Source: Gonatopus flavifemur (lineage: Eukaryota; Arthropoda; Insecta; Hymenoptera; Dryinidae). From it: 64,000 nucleotides of DNA. The notes under the pieces were generated by a model. The model saw nothing but the letters and a program-made list of their open reading frames with translations. It did not search any database and was not told the origin of the DNA. The stretch lies in NCBI GenBank assembly GCA_018340375.1, contig JAFFJZ010000007.1, positions 4,278,001-4,342,000 of the forward strand, in the 5' to 3' direction. Below are positions 21,976 through 34,920 of this stretch, piece by piece (the stretch's first letter is position 1; each line of letters starts with the position of its first letter). The position numbers were made by a program, and so were the translations under genes.

Positions 21976-24110
21976 CCAACTAACTGAATCCGATGAATAG
22001 AGGAATATTCCAATGAAAAACCGCGAGCGACAGAGTCGCGAATGATAAAAAAAATCAAGGATTTGTTCTTCAGTCGGGACTCATCAGGGTTTCCTGGGTC
22101 TTGGATGAACTTCTCCGATATATTTTTGAGCTTTGTGATTAATTCGCCATCCAATTGAGAGGAACACAGGGGCGACAGATTATTCCATGGAAAATCACCG
22201 AGCGACAAAATCTAAAATCATTGGAAATCCGAAATCGTAGGTCAGAGGTCGATTTAAAGTAGATTTTCTGAACCTGTAATCGATTCTCTCACCCGATTCT
22301 CGGGCTCTCTGGTTCATTGGACTTCTGACAAGTAGGAACCGGCGAGCGACAGAGTATTCCATGAAAATTCACTGAACGACAAGAACGAGGATCATTGGAG
22401 GTCCAGTATCTTAGGTAAGGGGTCATTCAACGTGGGCTCTCCCGGTCTGTAATCAAATTTCCCACCATATTCTTGGGCTTTGAGGTTGATGAGGGTTCTG
22501 ATAAATGGAAACTGATGAGCGACAAAATATTCCATCGACTATGACTGAGCGACAAATTCAAGGGTGATCGGAAATCCCGGTTCCTTGAGAATATGTAACT
22601 TCCATGTGGGCTTCCTGGGTCTCTGCTGGGATTCCTCACTGTATTCTTGGGCTTTGTGGTTGATCATACTCCCTATCAGTGAGAACCGATGAGCGACAAA
22701 ATATCCCATGAAAAATCACTCAGCGACAAATCGAGAATCATTGGGAATCCAAGATCGTAGGTGAGGGGTCGATTCAACGTGGGCTTTCTGGGTCTATAAC
22801 GAAATTTCCCACCATATTTTTGGGCTTTGTGGTTAATGAGGGTTCCAATAAATGGAAACTGATGAGCGACAAAATATTCCATCGACAATGAATGGGCGAC
22901 AAATTCAAGAGTGATCGGAAATCCCGGTTCCTTGAGAATATGTAACTTCCATATGGGCTCTCTGGGTCTTTGCTGGGATTTCTCACTATATTCTTGGGCT
23001 TTGTGGTTAATCACACTCCTCATCAGTGGGAACCGATGAGTGACAAAATATTCCATGGAGAATCACCTAGCGACAAAATCGAGAATCATTGGAAATCCAA
23101 GATCGTAGGTGAGGGGTCGATTCAACGTGGGCTTTCTGGGTCTATAACGAAATTTCCCACCATATTCTTGGGCTTTGTGGTTAATGAGGGTTCCAATAAA
23201 TGGAAACTGATGAGCGACAAAATATTCCATCGACAACGAATGGGCGACAAATTCAAGAGTGATCGGAAATCCCGGTTCCTTGAAAATATGTAACTTCCAT
23301 ATGGGCTCTCTGGGTCTTTGCTGGGATTTCTCACTATATTCTTGGGCTTTGTGGTTAATCACACTCCTCATCAGTGGGAACCGATGAGTGACAAAATATT
23401 CCATGGAGAATCACCTAGCGACAAAATCGAGAATCATTGGAAATCCAAGATCGTAGGTGAGGGGTCGATTCAACGTGGGCTTTCTGGGTCTATAACGAAA
23501 TTTCCCACCATATTCTTGGGCTTTGTGGTTGATAAGGGTTCCAATAAATGGGAACTGATGAATGACAAAATATTCCATCGACTATGACTGAGCGACAAAT
23601 TCAAGGGTGATAGGAAATCCCGGTTCCTTGAGAATATGTAACTTCCATGTGGGCTTCCTGGGTCTCTGCTGGGAGTCCTCACTGTATTCTTGGGCTTTGT
23701 GGTTGATCACACTCCCTATCAGTGAGAACCGATGAGCGACAAAATATTCCATGAAAAATCACTCAGCGACAAATCGAGAATCATTGGGAATCCAAGATCG
23801 TAGGTGAGGGGTCGATTCAACGTGGGCTTTCTGGGTCTGTAATCCAATTTCCCACCATATTCTTGGGCTTCGCGGTGGATGAGGGTTCCAGTAAATGGAA
23901 ACTGACGAGCGACAAAATATTCCATCGACTATGACTGAGCGACAAATTTAAGAGTGATTGGAAATCCCGGTTCCTTGAGAATATGTAACTTCCATATGGA
24001 CTTTCTGGGTCTCTGCTGGGATTTCTCACTATATTCTTGACTTTTGTGGTTGATGAGGGTTCCAATAAATGGAAACTGTTGAGCGACATAATATTCCATG
24101 AAAAATCGTA
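21976..24110. repeat. Tandem array of ~174-bp monomers, ~348-bp higher-order period
   Basis: GAGCGACAAAATATTCCAT (and close variants) recurs about every 172-175 bp, roughly 12 times. Alternate monomers are nearly identical at ~348 bp spacing (for example 22774, 23122 and 23470), giving a two-monomer higher-order unit. Each monomer has CATATTCTTGGGCTTTGTGG and a TTCCTTGAGAATATGTAAC or GATTCAACGTGGG variant. Open frames here repeat with the same spacing and are by-products. Monomer length is close to a nucleosome repeat. Confidence 0.9.
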
Positions 24111-24261
24111 GGTGTAATGGGTGTTACAGCTAACTTTTCTCGGCACAGCTCCAACGAGAATGATGTCGTGAAACAGGGAAATTCCTCATGACGAGACGTG
24201 ATTAACACTGTGGAGATCGATCAGCTACTCCGGGATACTCCTCTATATCATCTCATATAAT

Positions 24262-24368
24262 GGGGCCTGCCGAAATAGCTGACCCGAGCGATCAGGTCAA
24301 CTTCTCAACCAATCAGGAAGTTTGAAAAGTGATCCGGATCACCTAGATCAGCTATTTCGGAAGGGTCC
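24262..24368. repeat. Palindromic miniature element, CCGAAATAGCTGA
   Basis: GGGGCCTGCCGAAATAGCTG at left pairs with CAGCTATTTCGGAAGGGTCC at right; inner GATCAGGTCAACTT is weakly complementary to AAGTGATCCGGATC. 107 bp, no coding. Confidence 0.65.
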
Positions 24369-24712
24369 AGAATAACTTCAGAGAGAGAGAGAGATGTATT
24401 GTCTTCACATATAACATAAAATACACCAATAGTAGACTAATTTGTGACATGTTTATCTAATGCATTGATGACATCGATTTCGTTGTATTTGCAGTGGATG
24501 AATTGATATACAGGGGATGCTCAATTGACGATTGATACATTGGATTTTGTACTGAGCCCCTGGATATACTTTGGAGAGAGGCTACACCAGGTGAATGATG
24601 AAGTGGGGATATTTAATTTGCAATGATTATCGATTTCTCACTTGCTGTGTTCACCTGGTTGTATGTTTCATCGACCAAAAAGCCCGAAAGGATTGTGAGA
24701 AATACTACTACT

Positions 24713-24950
24713 CTAGTGAGAATTTGATCAGGCGTTTCCTATTTGAGATAAGGTCCTGATCAGGTTAGAATTTGGAAACAGTTAATAAGGAGAATCGTAT
24801 GAGGCCCTTACAAGGGACTTGTATGATTTCACCAATGAGATTGGGAGAGGTTTGTAACGCAGGGGTAAAACAGGGCTCGGATAAGATTTCCATGAAATCG
24901 AGTGAATTGGGGAGAACCATCACGAGACTGCATCAGGTCTTACATGCATC
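24713..24950. repeat. Partial copy of the CCCTAGTAG element
   Basis: Starting CTCTAGTGAGAATTTGATCA, this stretch aligns with the reverse complement of 6011-6304 (CCTGATCAGGTTAGAAT, AAGGGACTT, AAAACAGGGCTCGG-like blocks). It breaks off where the right fold-back arm starts, so the far end is missing. Confidence 0.7.
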
Positions 24951-25259
24951 AGATGCCTACTCAATCACACAGTTGAAGAACATAGTCAGAATTTTGATTA
25001 CGGACCCAGAAAAACGTGAGTGAAGTTCTCCCAAAAGTTTGGTAGCAGCAAAAATACCCCACGTTAGGGAAATTCATTTCTCCTATATTTTGGAGGAAAT
25101 GAATCTCAGGAGGGATTTTCGCTGCCATCACATCTGGGTGAAAATTCCACATCCACCCTTCACAATGTAGGAATCACTCATTTCAACTCTTTCAGTGCAT
25201 GTTTGATCATCCAATCTCTTGTCCGTCATTATCTCACACTTCTCTCCACCCTTATCCAC

Positions 25260-25516
25260 TAGGGTGGGCCGAAAAACCAAAATTTTTGAAATCCGGGACG
25301 TAATAGTGCGGAAAAGACGGTCTGGAGGAACACAAATCGAATGAAAAGAAAATCATTCAAATCGGTCAACATTTTACCCTCGCGCATCGAGCTTGGAATT
25401 TTTCAGTTTTAAAATTCTTGGCGAATACAATATATTTTCTCGAAAAAGTTTACATTTCATTATTCAGTGTCAGAAAATGATTTTCAAGCATACAAACATA
25501 GTTAATAATGTTGGAT

Positions 25517-25565
<49 letters not shown>

Positions 25566-26540
25566 CATACATACATACATATACGCAATATAGAAGTTTT
25601 GCGTGTGCACCGTATGCGTAAGTTCTCGGATTCGTTGTGGACACGCTGATCAGAAGTGTACTGCTCAGATATTCGAATCGACTGCTTACCTCACTCACGT
25701 GACGCGAACGGCACAGAAATATACGAGCACAGCAGAGGCGTTGCATTTTTTCCAGCAAGTTTTGTTTCAGCGAGCGGTCATACTGGCGGTTGCTGATTTT
25801 CTTTAGTAAGAGATCCAGAAATTACTACCTCAACAACTTTGTTATTTTTTCACTGATATTCATGGTATTTGGAGCGTAGTAGGCCTTCATTCCATCTGAT
25901 TATATTGGGTACATTTCGTAGTTCCAAGGCTTTCCCATCATTGAAAGATGAAAGCGCCAAGGAAATACATGGGTCGGAAAGTACTTTCTTGTTCAATTTT
26001 CGGGAGTCCAAAGGACCTACCAACTTCCCAACTTCCTACGTACGAGGAAGTTTTGAGATGTTGTTTTGAAGAACGATTCAAGCTGGCTTCAGAAATCAAT
26101 TACGAAACAGTTAGTTTTTCCACTGTAGCTGGAGCAGTTGCACGAGAAATTATGGCTCAGTACGATTTAGTAACTGTCCCTACAGTTACAGAAACAAGAA
26201 TCATACAAATGATAAAATTATACCACGATTCATATATATATATATATATATTTTCATTTATCTATTTATTCATCCATACATTAATTCAACACTATTCACT
26301 ATGTTTGTATGCTTGACAATCATCTTCTGACACTGAATAATGAAATATAAACTTTTTCGAGAAAATATATTGCATTCGCCAAGAATTGTAAAACTGAAAA
26401 ATTTCAAGCTCGATGCGCGAGGGTCAAATGTTGACCGATTTGAATGATCTTTGTTTCATTCGATTTGTGTTTCTCCAGACTGTCTTTTCCGCACTATTAA
26501 GTCCCGGATTTCAAAAATTTTGGTTTTTCGGCCCACCCTA
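25260..26540 (+). mobile_element. hAT-like element in the fold-back arm
   Basis: Ends TAGGGTGGGCCGAAAAACC and GGTTTTTCGGCCCACCCTA; terminal complementarity extends ~170 bp (ATCCGGGAC, AATAGTGCGGAAAAGAC). An exact 8-bp duplication TTATCCAC lies outside both ends (25252-25259, 26541-26548). TAGGG fits the hAT end consensus. 1281 bp with a short coding remnant. Confidence 0.9.
25948..26316 (+). pseudogene. N-terminal-like fragment of a protein encoded by the hAT-like element
   Basis: About 95 residues appear coding: GSPKDLPTSQLPTYEEVLRC, then FKLASEIN, and TVTETRIIQMIKLYHDSY, before the frame runs into a (TA)n tract and low-complexity sequence. The LPT..LPTY.EVL pattern and the helical second part suggest the start of an element-encoded protein, but I cannot name the family. 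No catalytic residues of a transposase are present. The rest of the protein has been deleted between the arms. Confidence 0.45.
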
Positions 26541-27137
26541 TTATCCACTAGAAAACGTTTCTATATAATCCAGAACCCTAATCTCGAGTCAGTCAGTCCA
26601 AGTCGATCAAGGCAATAGTCGATCGTGTACATTTCAGTCCGCATCCGATTCTTCTAATCCGCGCGATCACCCTCCACACAAGTTTGTTACACCCATGATA
26701 CAAGTATGTTACAAGTGTGTTACAAGGTTGTTTCCGCATCCCCACTCGCATCTCATAGTCATGTGTATTAATCTAGGAAGCGGTCAATTGATTCTTCCTG
26801 TGCCACTCGCCTTTATACTTGTCTCTGACATGTCCACCACTCCAATTTCAGTTATTCTTGTTTTTTTCGAAAATGACTGGGCCAACAGTGTTCTAATTGG
26901 GGTCAGATTTCAGCGACTGAATAGCGACAAATTTCTATGGCAATTTGAACCTATCCCACCCAATTCAGCACTTTGGGCTTTCCAGTGGAAGACTTCCGTT
27001 AGAAAACCCTAGATTTTTCCGGTTTCTAGGGGAGCGACAAAATTCTTAATGCGGTAACAAATTAGCAACAAATTCCTATACATGTTACAGTCGGCTTTGT
27101 CGTTATGGGTTTTGCACTTGAAGGGACGTAGCATCAC

Positions 27138-28411
27138 GTGGTACATGATGAAAGAATGGACCTCTAGCCAAAGCTGCAAATCACGTCATTTCATCAAGAT
27201 TTCGCGACAAATGACCTTCAAATGGATGAAGTGGTGCGCAACTATTGAGAATCATGTGCAGTGTTACGTCGAAATCACTTGAAAAACAATATCGAAAATG
27301 ATGTAAGAAATTACATTGTAAATCATGTCATTTGTTGCATCATTGTTGTGAGGATTTTTTGACAAATGAATGGGGCTTTGGGCAACTCTTGAGTGAAAAA
27401 GAAGGTACGGCATTAGTAAGAAAGCTTCCCTCCAACGAGGAAGCAAAACGGTGTGTTATTTATTGAGGAAAAGTACTGTTGCAAGTTCGGTACGCACTCT
27501 TCATAAGAACTTCCGTCGATGGAAACCTGAGGGAATGACATCCTCATTGTTTTTGTAATATTGAGAATCCGGAGTCCAGCAAAGGCCTCGATCGGAAACA
27601 ATTCTTGGTGGTTTTTTCCTTAATTTGGGAAAAAAAATATCATCAGCCAAGAGTAAGGCCAAAGTACATCTCAAAACCGATCCCAGCTAAGATTCACTTG
27701 ACTTGAGGAGAAAGGGTCATTGATCCTTATCAAGCGTTTTAGATAAAATTGCAGTGTAGAATTGACGTCCCAGGTTGCTCTTGATTTTTGTAACAATTAT
27801 GAGGCATTCAAAGTGAAAACAGAAATACAGATGTCCTCAACAACTTTCCATTGACAGTCTCGGAGGAAACACAATTATCGGACAGTCACGCTAGAGTACC
27901 GCTAAATATGGATCCCGTGTGATTTTGGCTCAACTTAAGTGATTGTTCATCAAGGGCACAGAAGAACTACGAGTCAGAATCGATGCCTAGGACTGTTTTT
28001 GACTGTGTAAGAATTCTGAGACATTCACATTAAGCTGAACTTGGAATCAATTGAATCTTCAGAGAGATATAGAAAGATCCTGAAGAAATCAAAAATTTTT
28101 ATCAGCAAAGTTTATAGAGATTCAAAGTGAATTGGAAAGATTTCGAATGCAGCACTATGACAAGTCTCTAACTTCCTCTGAATTACTCTGAAATTGCACT
28201 GTATTTCTCAGAAAAATGTTGAAAAACATGGCGAGATTCAGCATGATTTCAGAGAGATTCAGTGTTATTTCAGAGTGTGTCATAGAGATTTTTTTTTACC
28301 AACGCCAGGTTTCTTGGAATATTGCGTTTTTAGAATATATCATTCACGTGTGGAGCTAGGGAGAGAATAAATCTCATTTGAATACCATATGCGTGAACTG
28401 TTCTAACTGTA
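27138..28411. other. No gene seen
   Basis: Nothing supported. TTCAGAGAGATT-type words recur in 28050-28290 and may be a decayed repeat. Confidence 0.5.
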
Positions 28412-29699
28412 TTGGGTTTGTGGATATGACTCCGCCCTTTTTTTCTTAAACAAAACACATTTGCTTGTTTAGAAAATTGAAGAACAGTTTATCCAAAGTA
28501 TGCTCCATCTGCAGCTACAACCTTTGCCCATCTTTCAGGTAATTCACGTATTCCTTGCTTGGAGGATTCCTGATCTTTTGAGCTGATCCAATTGTCAAGT
28601 CAAATTTTGATACTTTCGTATGAAGTGAACCGTTCTCCTGTGAGATCTGACTGTATTGTCCGAAATGAGTGGTAATCCGACGGAGCTATGTCTGGCGAAT
28701 ATAGCGGGTGGAATAGTGCTCCCCAGTCCTGTCCATCTAAATATTTTTTCACAACTCGTGTGGTGTGCGGTTTGGCATTGTAATGTTGCAGAATTAATTG
28801 ACTGTGTCTATTCATCCATTCTGGTCGTTTGTTCTCCTATGGCTCGCTTTAAATGCATCAGTTGTCGGCGGTAAAGTTCTCCATCAATAGTTTGAGAGGG
28901 TTCGAGCAACTCATAATATACAACACCTCTCTGATCTCACCAAATGCAGCACGTAACCTTGGCACAGTGAATATTTCTCTTTGGCTGTAATGGGCCCGGT
29001 TTACCCAGCTTCACCCAAGATTTTTGGCGTTTCAGATTCTCATAATATATCCATTTCTCATCTCCTGCGACTATCCGATGCAAAGATTCTTTTCGTTGCT
29101 GTCTTTGAAATAGCATTTCACAAGTTGTTTTTCGACGTTCCATGTCTCTTTCTTTGAATTCATGTGGAACCCAGTTACTGATTCTCTGAATCATTCCCAT
29201 TGCTTTCAAACGCTTCGCAACAGTTGATCGTTCAACATTCAATGCTGCAGCCAGTTCTGCTTGAGTCTGGCAAGAATCCTTTGTCAATAATGCTCCCTAA
29301 TCAGCATGTTCAAATTTTTTTGGTGGTTCTCCATGTTCTTTGTCCTCAGAGCTGAAATCATTATTTCGAAATCGTCGAAACCATTCTTTGCAAGTTGTAT
29401 TAGATGGAGCATGCTCCCCGTAAATCCCCACAAGCAAACGATACGTTTCCGCTGCACTTTTCTTTGCAATAAAATAGTGTAACAGGACTTCCTGCAAATT
29501 ATGTTCATTTGGAAGGAAAACCGACATGTTCGAGGAGGTAAAAACTTGTTGCTCACAACCCAAACCAAATGTCGCGTAGTGCGTTCGACAGCTGACAAAA
29601 AGTACTATAGAATACAAATGTTGCCATCTATTAGTACACGTAAGCAATATTAACAACGACGTGTGTTATAAAAGGGCGGAGTCATATCCACACACCCAA
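28412..29699 (-). mobile_element. Second mariner element
   Basis: Inverted ends TTGGGTTTGTGGATATGACT / AGTCATATCCACACACCCAA (one mismatch) continue through CCGCCCTTTT; TA on both sides. 1288 bp, the normal full length for mariner. Its ends differ from those of the copy at 12381, so it is another subfamily. Confidence 0.97.
28489..29527 (-). pseudogene. mariner transposase, inactivated
   Basis: Read from MSVFLPNEHNLQEVLLHYF (ATG 29527-29525) through WFRRFRNNDF and VPHEFKERDM to ADGAYFG (TAA 28491-28489). The third catalytic block SPDIAPSDYH and the first (VAGDEKW) are intact, but the second reads LQHYNAKPH: Tyr where family members have Asp. There are in-frame stops after KKFEHAD, after TCCIW and in the MDE region, plus a frameshift near 28820. 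It is longer-decayed than a recent copy but full length. Confidence 0.95.
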
Positions 29700-29936
29700 T
29701 ATTATGATTGTGAGGCTACCTTCAATGTTGTGACGAGTACTGCATACAGTTCAGTCTCAGTTCAGAATTTCTAATAGGGCTGAAGCGAACAGAAGATTCT
29801 AATCATTCAGAAATGAATTTACGATTCACCGTTGGGTCGAAATGCAGATGATGGAAGATGATAAAAGCAAAGAATCTGATTTGACATAAAATATTTCCAT
29901 GTACTTTTCTACGTATATTTCCATGGCCTTCTTGTT

Positions 29937-30570
29937 GTATGCGGTCTACCGGAAAGTAGTGGTCTACCTGAGCAGAACGCATACGGGAATGCTAAAAAAA
30001 GTCGTATGCGGTCTACTCTGGCAAGCAGAAAAACAAAGAACCCAAAGTGAAATTAGAAAAAGAACATCATCATTGATGAGGAATTGACAATAAGCAATAT
30101 AAAAATAAAGTCATCAATTATTAATTTGAATGAATTATTCATTTAAAACTATTTGAATTATTAATTATTCCAATATGAACCAATTACAAAATGAATAACA
30201 AGTTTGTAAACAGCGTGTAATAAAGTGGCATAGCAAATGGCATATCAAGTGACCTATTAAATCATCCAAACTAACACAATGTACACAGCACATGGCCACA
30301 CGTGTACATACATTTAATCATGTCATATTATGCTGATGAACGTGTGTTAAAATAAAATTCAACAGCAATAAATGATAGAAATAAATGAAGATTGTGTAAG
30401 GTAATGCATTGAAGAAGAAGGGAAGACTCCATACAACAACTGCACAGGAAGCTCCATGCGGCATACCGGGTCAGACCGCATACAACAATCCTACGGACTG
30501 CAGCATGTGATCTAGCCCGGTACACTGCATACAACGATCAAAGGACCCTAGTAGCACGCATACGACAAGA
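29937..30570. repeat. GTTGTATGCGG repeat region
   Basis: GTTGTATGCGGTCTACCGG at 29937 is complementary to CCGGTACACTGCATACAAC near 30517; further GTATGCGGTCT copies occur in both directions at about 30003 and 30475. It looks like an inverted-repeat element with unclear ends and an AT-rich middle. Confidence 0.5.
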
Positions 30571-31449
30571 GTGCCGAATGTTTGTGTTCTAGATCCCATG
30601 GAATATTACGATGACACATGTGTGACGGGTTCAGGCTCAGAGGGAAAAATCCAATTCATTAAAATGTCGTATAGGTGAACAGCTGCACATGTATCATGTA
30701 CATAAATTGGAATGCCTTGTCTTGGAATGAGAATTCAGCGATTGCACAATGATTCTTCGATGTCCAAGAGATTCAATTCCTTCGCATATATCACCTCACT
30801 TATGTGTGCTGGATGTCGGAAATCTGTGAAAAGAAGTATATCGAACACAAAGCATCGAATTTCAGAACGTAACCCACATATTCCGATTCAAATAAGATAT
30901 CGTCGGTGACATGAAAAGACGTACTAAAATACGTTATCAAATAGTTGTCATTTTCATTATGACAAATGTTTCCGATCACAATCTCCCACAAATCTAGTAT
31001 CAAATTGTTCGTCTAACCTATAACTGTTTTGATGGATTCATTCCAAACGATCATTCAACTTGCACAATAATGGAAATTGGGAAGAACCAAAGAAATTATA
31101 ACGTAATTCGTTACGTTTTTTTCAAGTCATCGACGATATGTATTCACGAAAAACTGATCTAAAAATATTAGGAGCCGCAATACACTTTCACAAGAACGAT
31201 GAACGTGATAACATATTTTTCGTTCGAATACTAGAGGTCAATTTTCCTGTTGCCAACAAATGAACTCGCGTTTATCACCATTGTGACACGAAATATCGAA
31301 ACATAATCCCTCAAATTCATAAGTCGTAGTGTACAAACAAAAGCGTGACATCAGTCGTTCAAATGAATCAGCCATCAGAGTGGGAATAAAAGGAGACACA
31401 AATCAAAATGCCCGGAATCTGCGAATGAATTTGAATGAATTTGTTTGAC
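30571..31449. other. No gene seen
   Basis: No supported feature. Confidence 0.5.
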
Positions 31450-31755
31450 ATTTCACCGATCGGATTCAATGAACAATGACAACAAATACATCATCGATTC
31501 CCACATTCTTGACAGTGGTATTGATTGGGAAACACTCAAAAAATCCGATTGAATCAGTCGTCGTGAGTCCGAATGAAGTATAAACATGCGTGCGTTTGTT
31601 TGGCAAATGCCCGCACGAATTCCAATGAATCCATTGAGAATTCCGTGCATTGAATCTGAAGAACAATGGTAGGGGAAACATCATTAATTTCCACATCTTT
31701 GACAACGATATTGATCGGGAAAACATCCATACCATTCGATTGAATCAGTCGTCAT
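31450..31755. repeat. Diverged tandem duplication, ~215-bp spacing
   Basis: CCGATTGAATCAGTCGTCGT near 31550 recurs as TCGATTGAATCAGTCGTCAT near 31737, each preceded by TTGACA.TGGTATTGAT.GG and by a GAACAATG block. Two copies of one unit. Confidence 0.65.
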
Positions 31756-33282
31756 GAGTTTTTTTGAGGTTCATGGCTTGTGAATCTTGAAGATCCTCAT
31801 TATTAGTTTATTATAGAAATCAATACTTCCGATTAACAATGCCTTATTGACTCTGTAGATGAACCAAGATTGTGAATTGGCATATCATCGATGAAATCCA
31901 ATTCGATCCATTTAGATCAAATTCAATTCAATTGATTCCAATTGAATCTAATCGGTAAGTTCCTCAGTCAGCGTGATTGAAAGCGATAGTCTATGGCCAA
32001 TTCAATCCGCAATACATCTTGGTCATGTTCATTGGCCAAATGGTTATTGAATTTGAATAAAAACAACTCCATATCACTCAAGGAATCTGCAGATTGGCGA
32101 TGACAGACGTTAACTTCAACATCTTTCCTTGAGTAAACCGAATCAATGTCAGATGACCAGTTCAATCTCATTCAATCTTATCAACCATTTCCTCAATGAA
32201 TCCGATCCAAAAAATGTATCTCATATTGCATTCCATCTTGTATGTCAGGTATACCATCAATCAGGAAAATACTGATTGATTTTCTTCTTTGTATCGTGAT
32301 ATCATCAACTTAAATCTTATTGGAAATACATCATCCGCATATAGTGGGTTCATACCTCTTCGATCCGAATGAATCAAATTGTCGAGTTCCTTATGTGTTC
32401 CTGTTCTAATGTTCACGAAGACTCAAGAATCTTCTCCCCTTCTGGTGGTGGCAATGAGTCGAAAGCCTGTTCATTTCTGTTCATGGTGTTTGATGATCCG
32501 ACTGATTATTCTCGTATGATCCAATTTGTTTGATAATTGAATTCCACTTTGGAATTGACCTTAATTGATTAGATTATTCAATCGGAGAGTTGGCTTACAC
32601 CTTGTACAATGTTCTAGCCAAATCCCATTCGACTATTGCTACGTTGAAAATGAGTTTCTGTTGTTCATAACCTTATCGAATCTCATTGCTCAAACGAGAT
32701 TATCATTATTAGACTAATGCTACTTCGTTCCCATTTTCATGATTTTTCATAGTGCGTGAACACATTCTGGTTCGTGATCGTGGTCATTTCCTGTATCCGT
32801 TCTGCCAAACTTGTAATCAGTGGAGTACTCATGGGAACTCGTGAAATGAGATGTACTGTCACAATTGAATCTTCACATTTTTTGGCGTCAGAAACCTTAT
32901 CATAATTGATTGAGGAACGATAAACCAATCCTGGCCACCTTTGCCTACCCTGAGACTGTTCGCATAACTGTCCAGCAAAGAACTCGGGAATTGCTCCCTT
33001 CCTCGCTGATTCCCCTCTTCCTATGAGTTCTACATTTCAAAAGTGTTCATCCGTATCCTAACTTCTAGCCCTAGCCGACCCCATTGGATGTCTGTGGACA
33101 GTATGTCAACAGAACACTCAACGCTATGATTCATTTCGAAGGCTCATGTAGGGAAAACCACTGAGCCTTACGACTTTGATTCGATTACCCAAATGGCAGC
33201 AGATAATGTCTTAGTGAAGAAACTGTCTCACCAATCTCATCGGTTAAGCTCAGAAGACAAAATGTCGCACCTTACCTACGCA
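31756..33282. other. No gene seen
   Basis: AT-rich with GAATCCAATT-type words; no motif, splice signal or element end supported. Confidence 0.5.
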
Positions 33283-33455
33283 CACTGTAAAAAAAGCGGT
33301 GTCAAAACGTTAGCCGAATTACCCCAGAATTAATACCACGTGGATTCTATAATAGTCCACCCCAAAATCGTTGTCAAAATAACACCAAACAGTGTTAAAA
33401 TGACACTATACGGTGTGAGAATGACAGCATGTGATGTCAAAAGAACACTGTGTAT
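33283..33455. repeat. Solo end of a CACTGTAAAAAAA element
   Basis: CACTGTAAAAAAAGCGGTGTC at 33283 is followed by repeated TCAAAATRACACYR and ATACGGTGT words. The same words follow a similar end at about 34921-35007 (GTGAAAAAAGCAGTGTC). No right end was found for either. Confidence 0.5.
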
Positions 33456-34510
33456 GAATTTTTTACAGAGCGCCTCCCAATATATCCGTAGAAGAATATT
33501 TCTAATAGCGTGGCAGATGATAGGTAATGGACCGCTTCTCACGTTCCGAGCGGCAACTACCATTTCACGCCAGACCTCCACATGAAGTCGATGTGATGCA
33601 ACAGGTCTGTCCTTTTCCATTTTCTCCGGTCAATGGCACTCTTCATACGTTTCGGAGATAGAGTAACGATCATGAATAACAGATTCCGTTTGTTGTCGAC
33701 TTCCCAAGCAGAAACATTCTATTAAATCCTATTACGAATGGTAGAATTCCTGATTGAATACCATTGAATTTCATTGACATCTATTCATTTTCCAATTAAT
33801 CAACGAGATTTCACTTGGATTACTTGTAACAGGGTTCTCAACTTTATTATTCAAAATAAGGGTCGGCACCAGAGTTAACCATGAATTCTATCAGAACTGA
33901 CATAACAAACGTTCATTGGGAGCATGCTCGTGTTGTTTGAGAAATCAACTGAAAGTTCTTTGATTTCGACTTTAAATGGACTGTTTGAGTAATTGATCCT
34001 AGTTTTCAAGGAGTTTATGGCATTGACAAGAAGTCCAATTATCTCACTAGACAGACTTCGAATTTAACCGCACTCGGATCAGAACTTTATTATGATACCA
34101 GCTGTATCAACATCGGACTTATTTTCATCAATTGGACCTCAGCTCAAATTGTTTCCTCTCACAATTTGATTAAAACTGAATTATGTATCTCATTCCTTGG
34201 AAAATATTCAATTGCACAATCCTTCAAGCCAAATTATTGGTATAATCTTAAGAAACTTACAGACTTATATCCTGGATAACGCTTTTCGATGTAAACGTTG
34301 AAATGAGTGGAGTGTAATTCGTCACCTATGCTGGATTCACTTCTCGGTCTTTTACCCTCTGCCACATCCAAAGTCTCCTCACTAAAAGAAAATTGAATCA
34401 CATATTATTATTATCATCAACTATAATCATTCAAATCAATTTGCAACTATCCTTAGTTGAAATCATTATAGTTATTCTCCAGGCCATTGCTAGGCTTTGC
34501 AAGTTCCTCA
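33456..34510. other. No gene seen
   Basis: Nothing supported. A CCCAAGCAGAAACATTC string at 33707 looks like a CCC-type element end but has no partner. Confidence 0.45.
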
Positions 34511-34754
34511 CACTGAGAGAAAAAGAATCTTGCACCAAGAAAACATTGAATTGACCAAGTTCAATCCGATATTCTCTTGAATCAAGAAAACTTTATTCAA
34601 ACAAAGAAAATGTTTACTAATTTTGAAGCTATACGGCGTGATATGGAGAAAATTTTCTCAACCCAAGTACGTATCTTTTTAGGATGAGGGAAAGATATTT
34701 ATCCTCAGACCAAGAAAATATGTTCTCAGGAATAAGCTGATTTTGCTCTCAGTG
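34511..34754. repeat. Miniature element, CACTGAGAG ends
   Basis: CACTGAGAGAAAAAGAATC and GATTTTGCTCTCAGTG are imperfect complements; CA flanks both sides. Inner CAAGAAAA and TTTTCTTG words repeat. 244 bp. Confidence 0.75.
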
Positions 34755-34920
34755 CAAAAGTGCCTAATGAAGCCGTATAATGACCTGCCCCAGTACACAT
34801 GCTCTAGTTCAGCGTTACATCTTTGTCAATGCCTAGGACATTTTGCCAGGGTGGAGACTGACTAGAGTGTTTTCCACTCGGAATTGAATGAATATTTATT
34901 CAATGAAATTGATGATAGAA

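Larger units (their letters stand above)
21090..27129. mobile_element. Large fold-back element with satellite-like loop
   Basis: The left arm (21090-21975, 885 bp) and right arm (24953-27129, ~888 bp once the 25260-26548 insertion is removed) are long reverse complements; the ends are ACGTCCCTT / AAGGGACGT. The 8-mer AGCATCAC lies directly outside each end (21082-21089 and 27130-27137), a convincing target duplication. The ~3-kb loop holds the tandem array 21976-24110 and two smaller elements. No transposase was found. Long arms, 8-bp duplication and internal tandem repeats resemble fold-back forms known in the P (Galileo) and Mutator superfamilies; the assignment is open. Confidence 0.85.

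Noticed and set aside
22676..24146. Repeated ~70-126-codon minus-strand frames
   Set aside because: They recur every ~348 bp with the satellite-like monomers and show only the repeat's periodicity.
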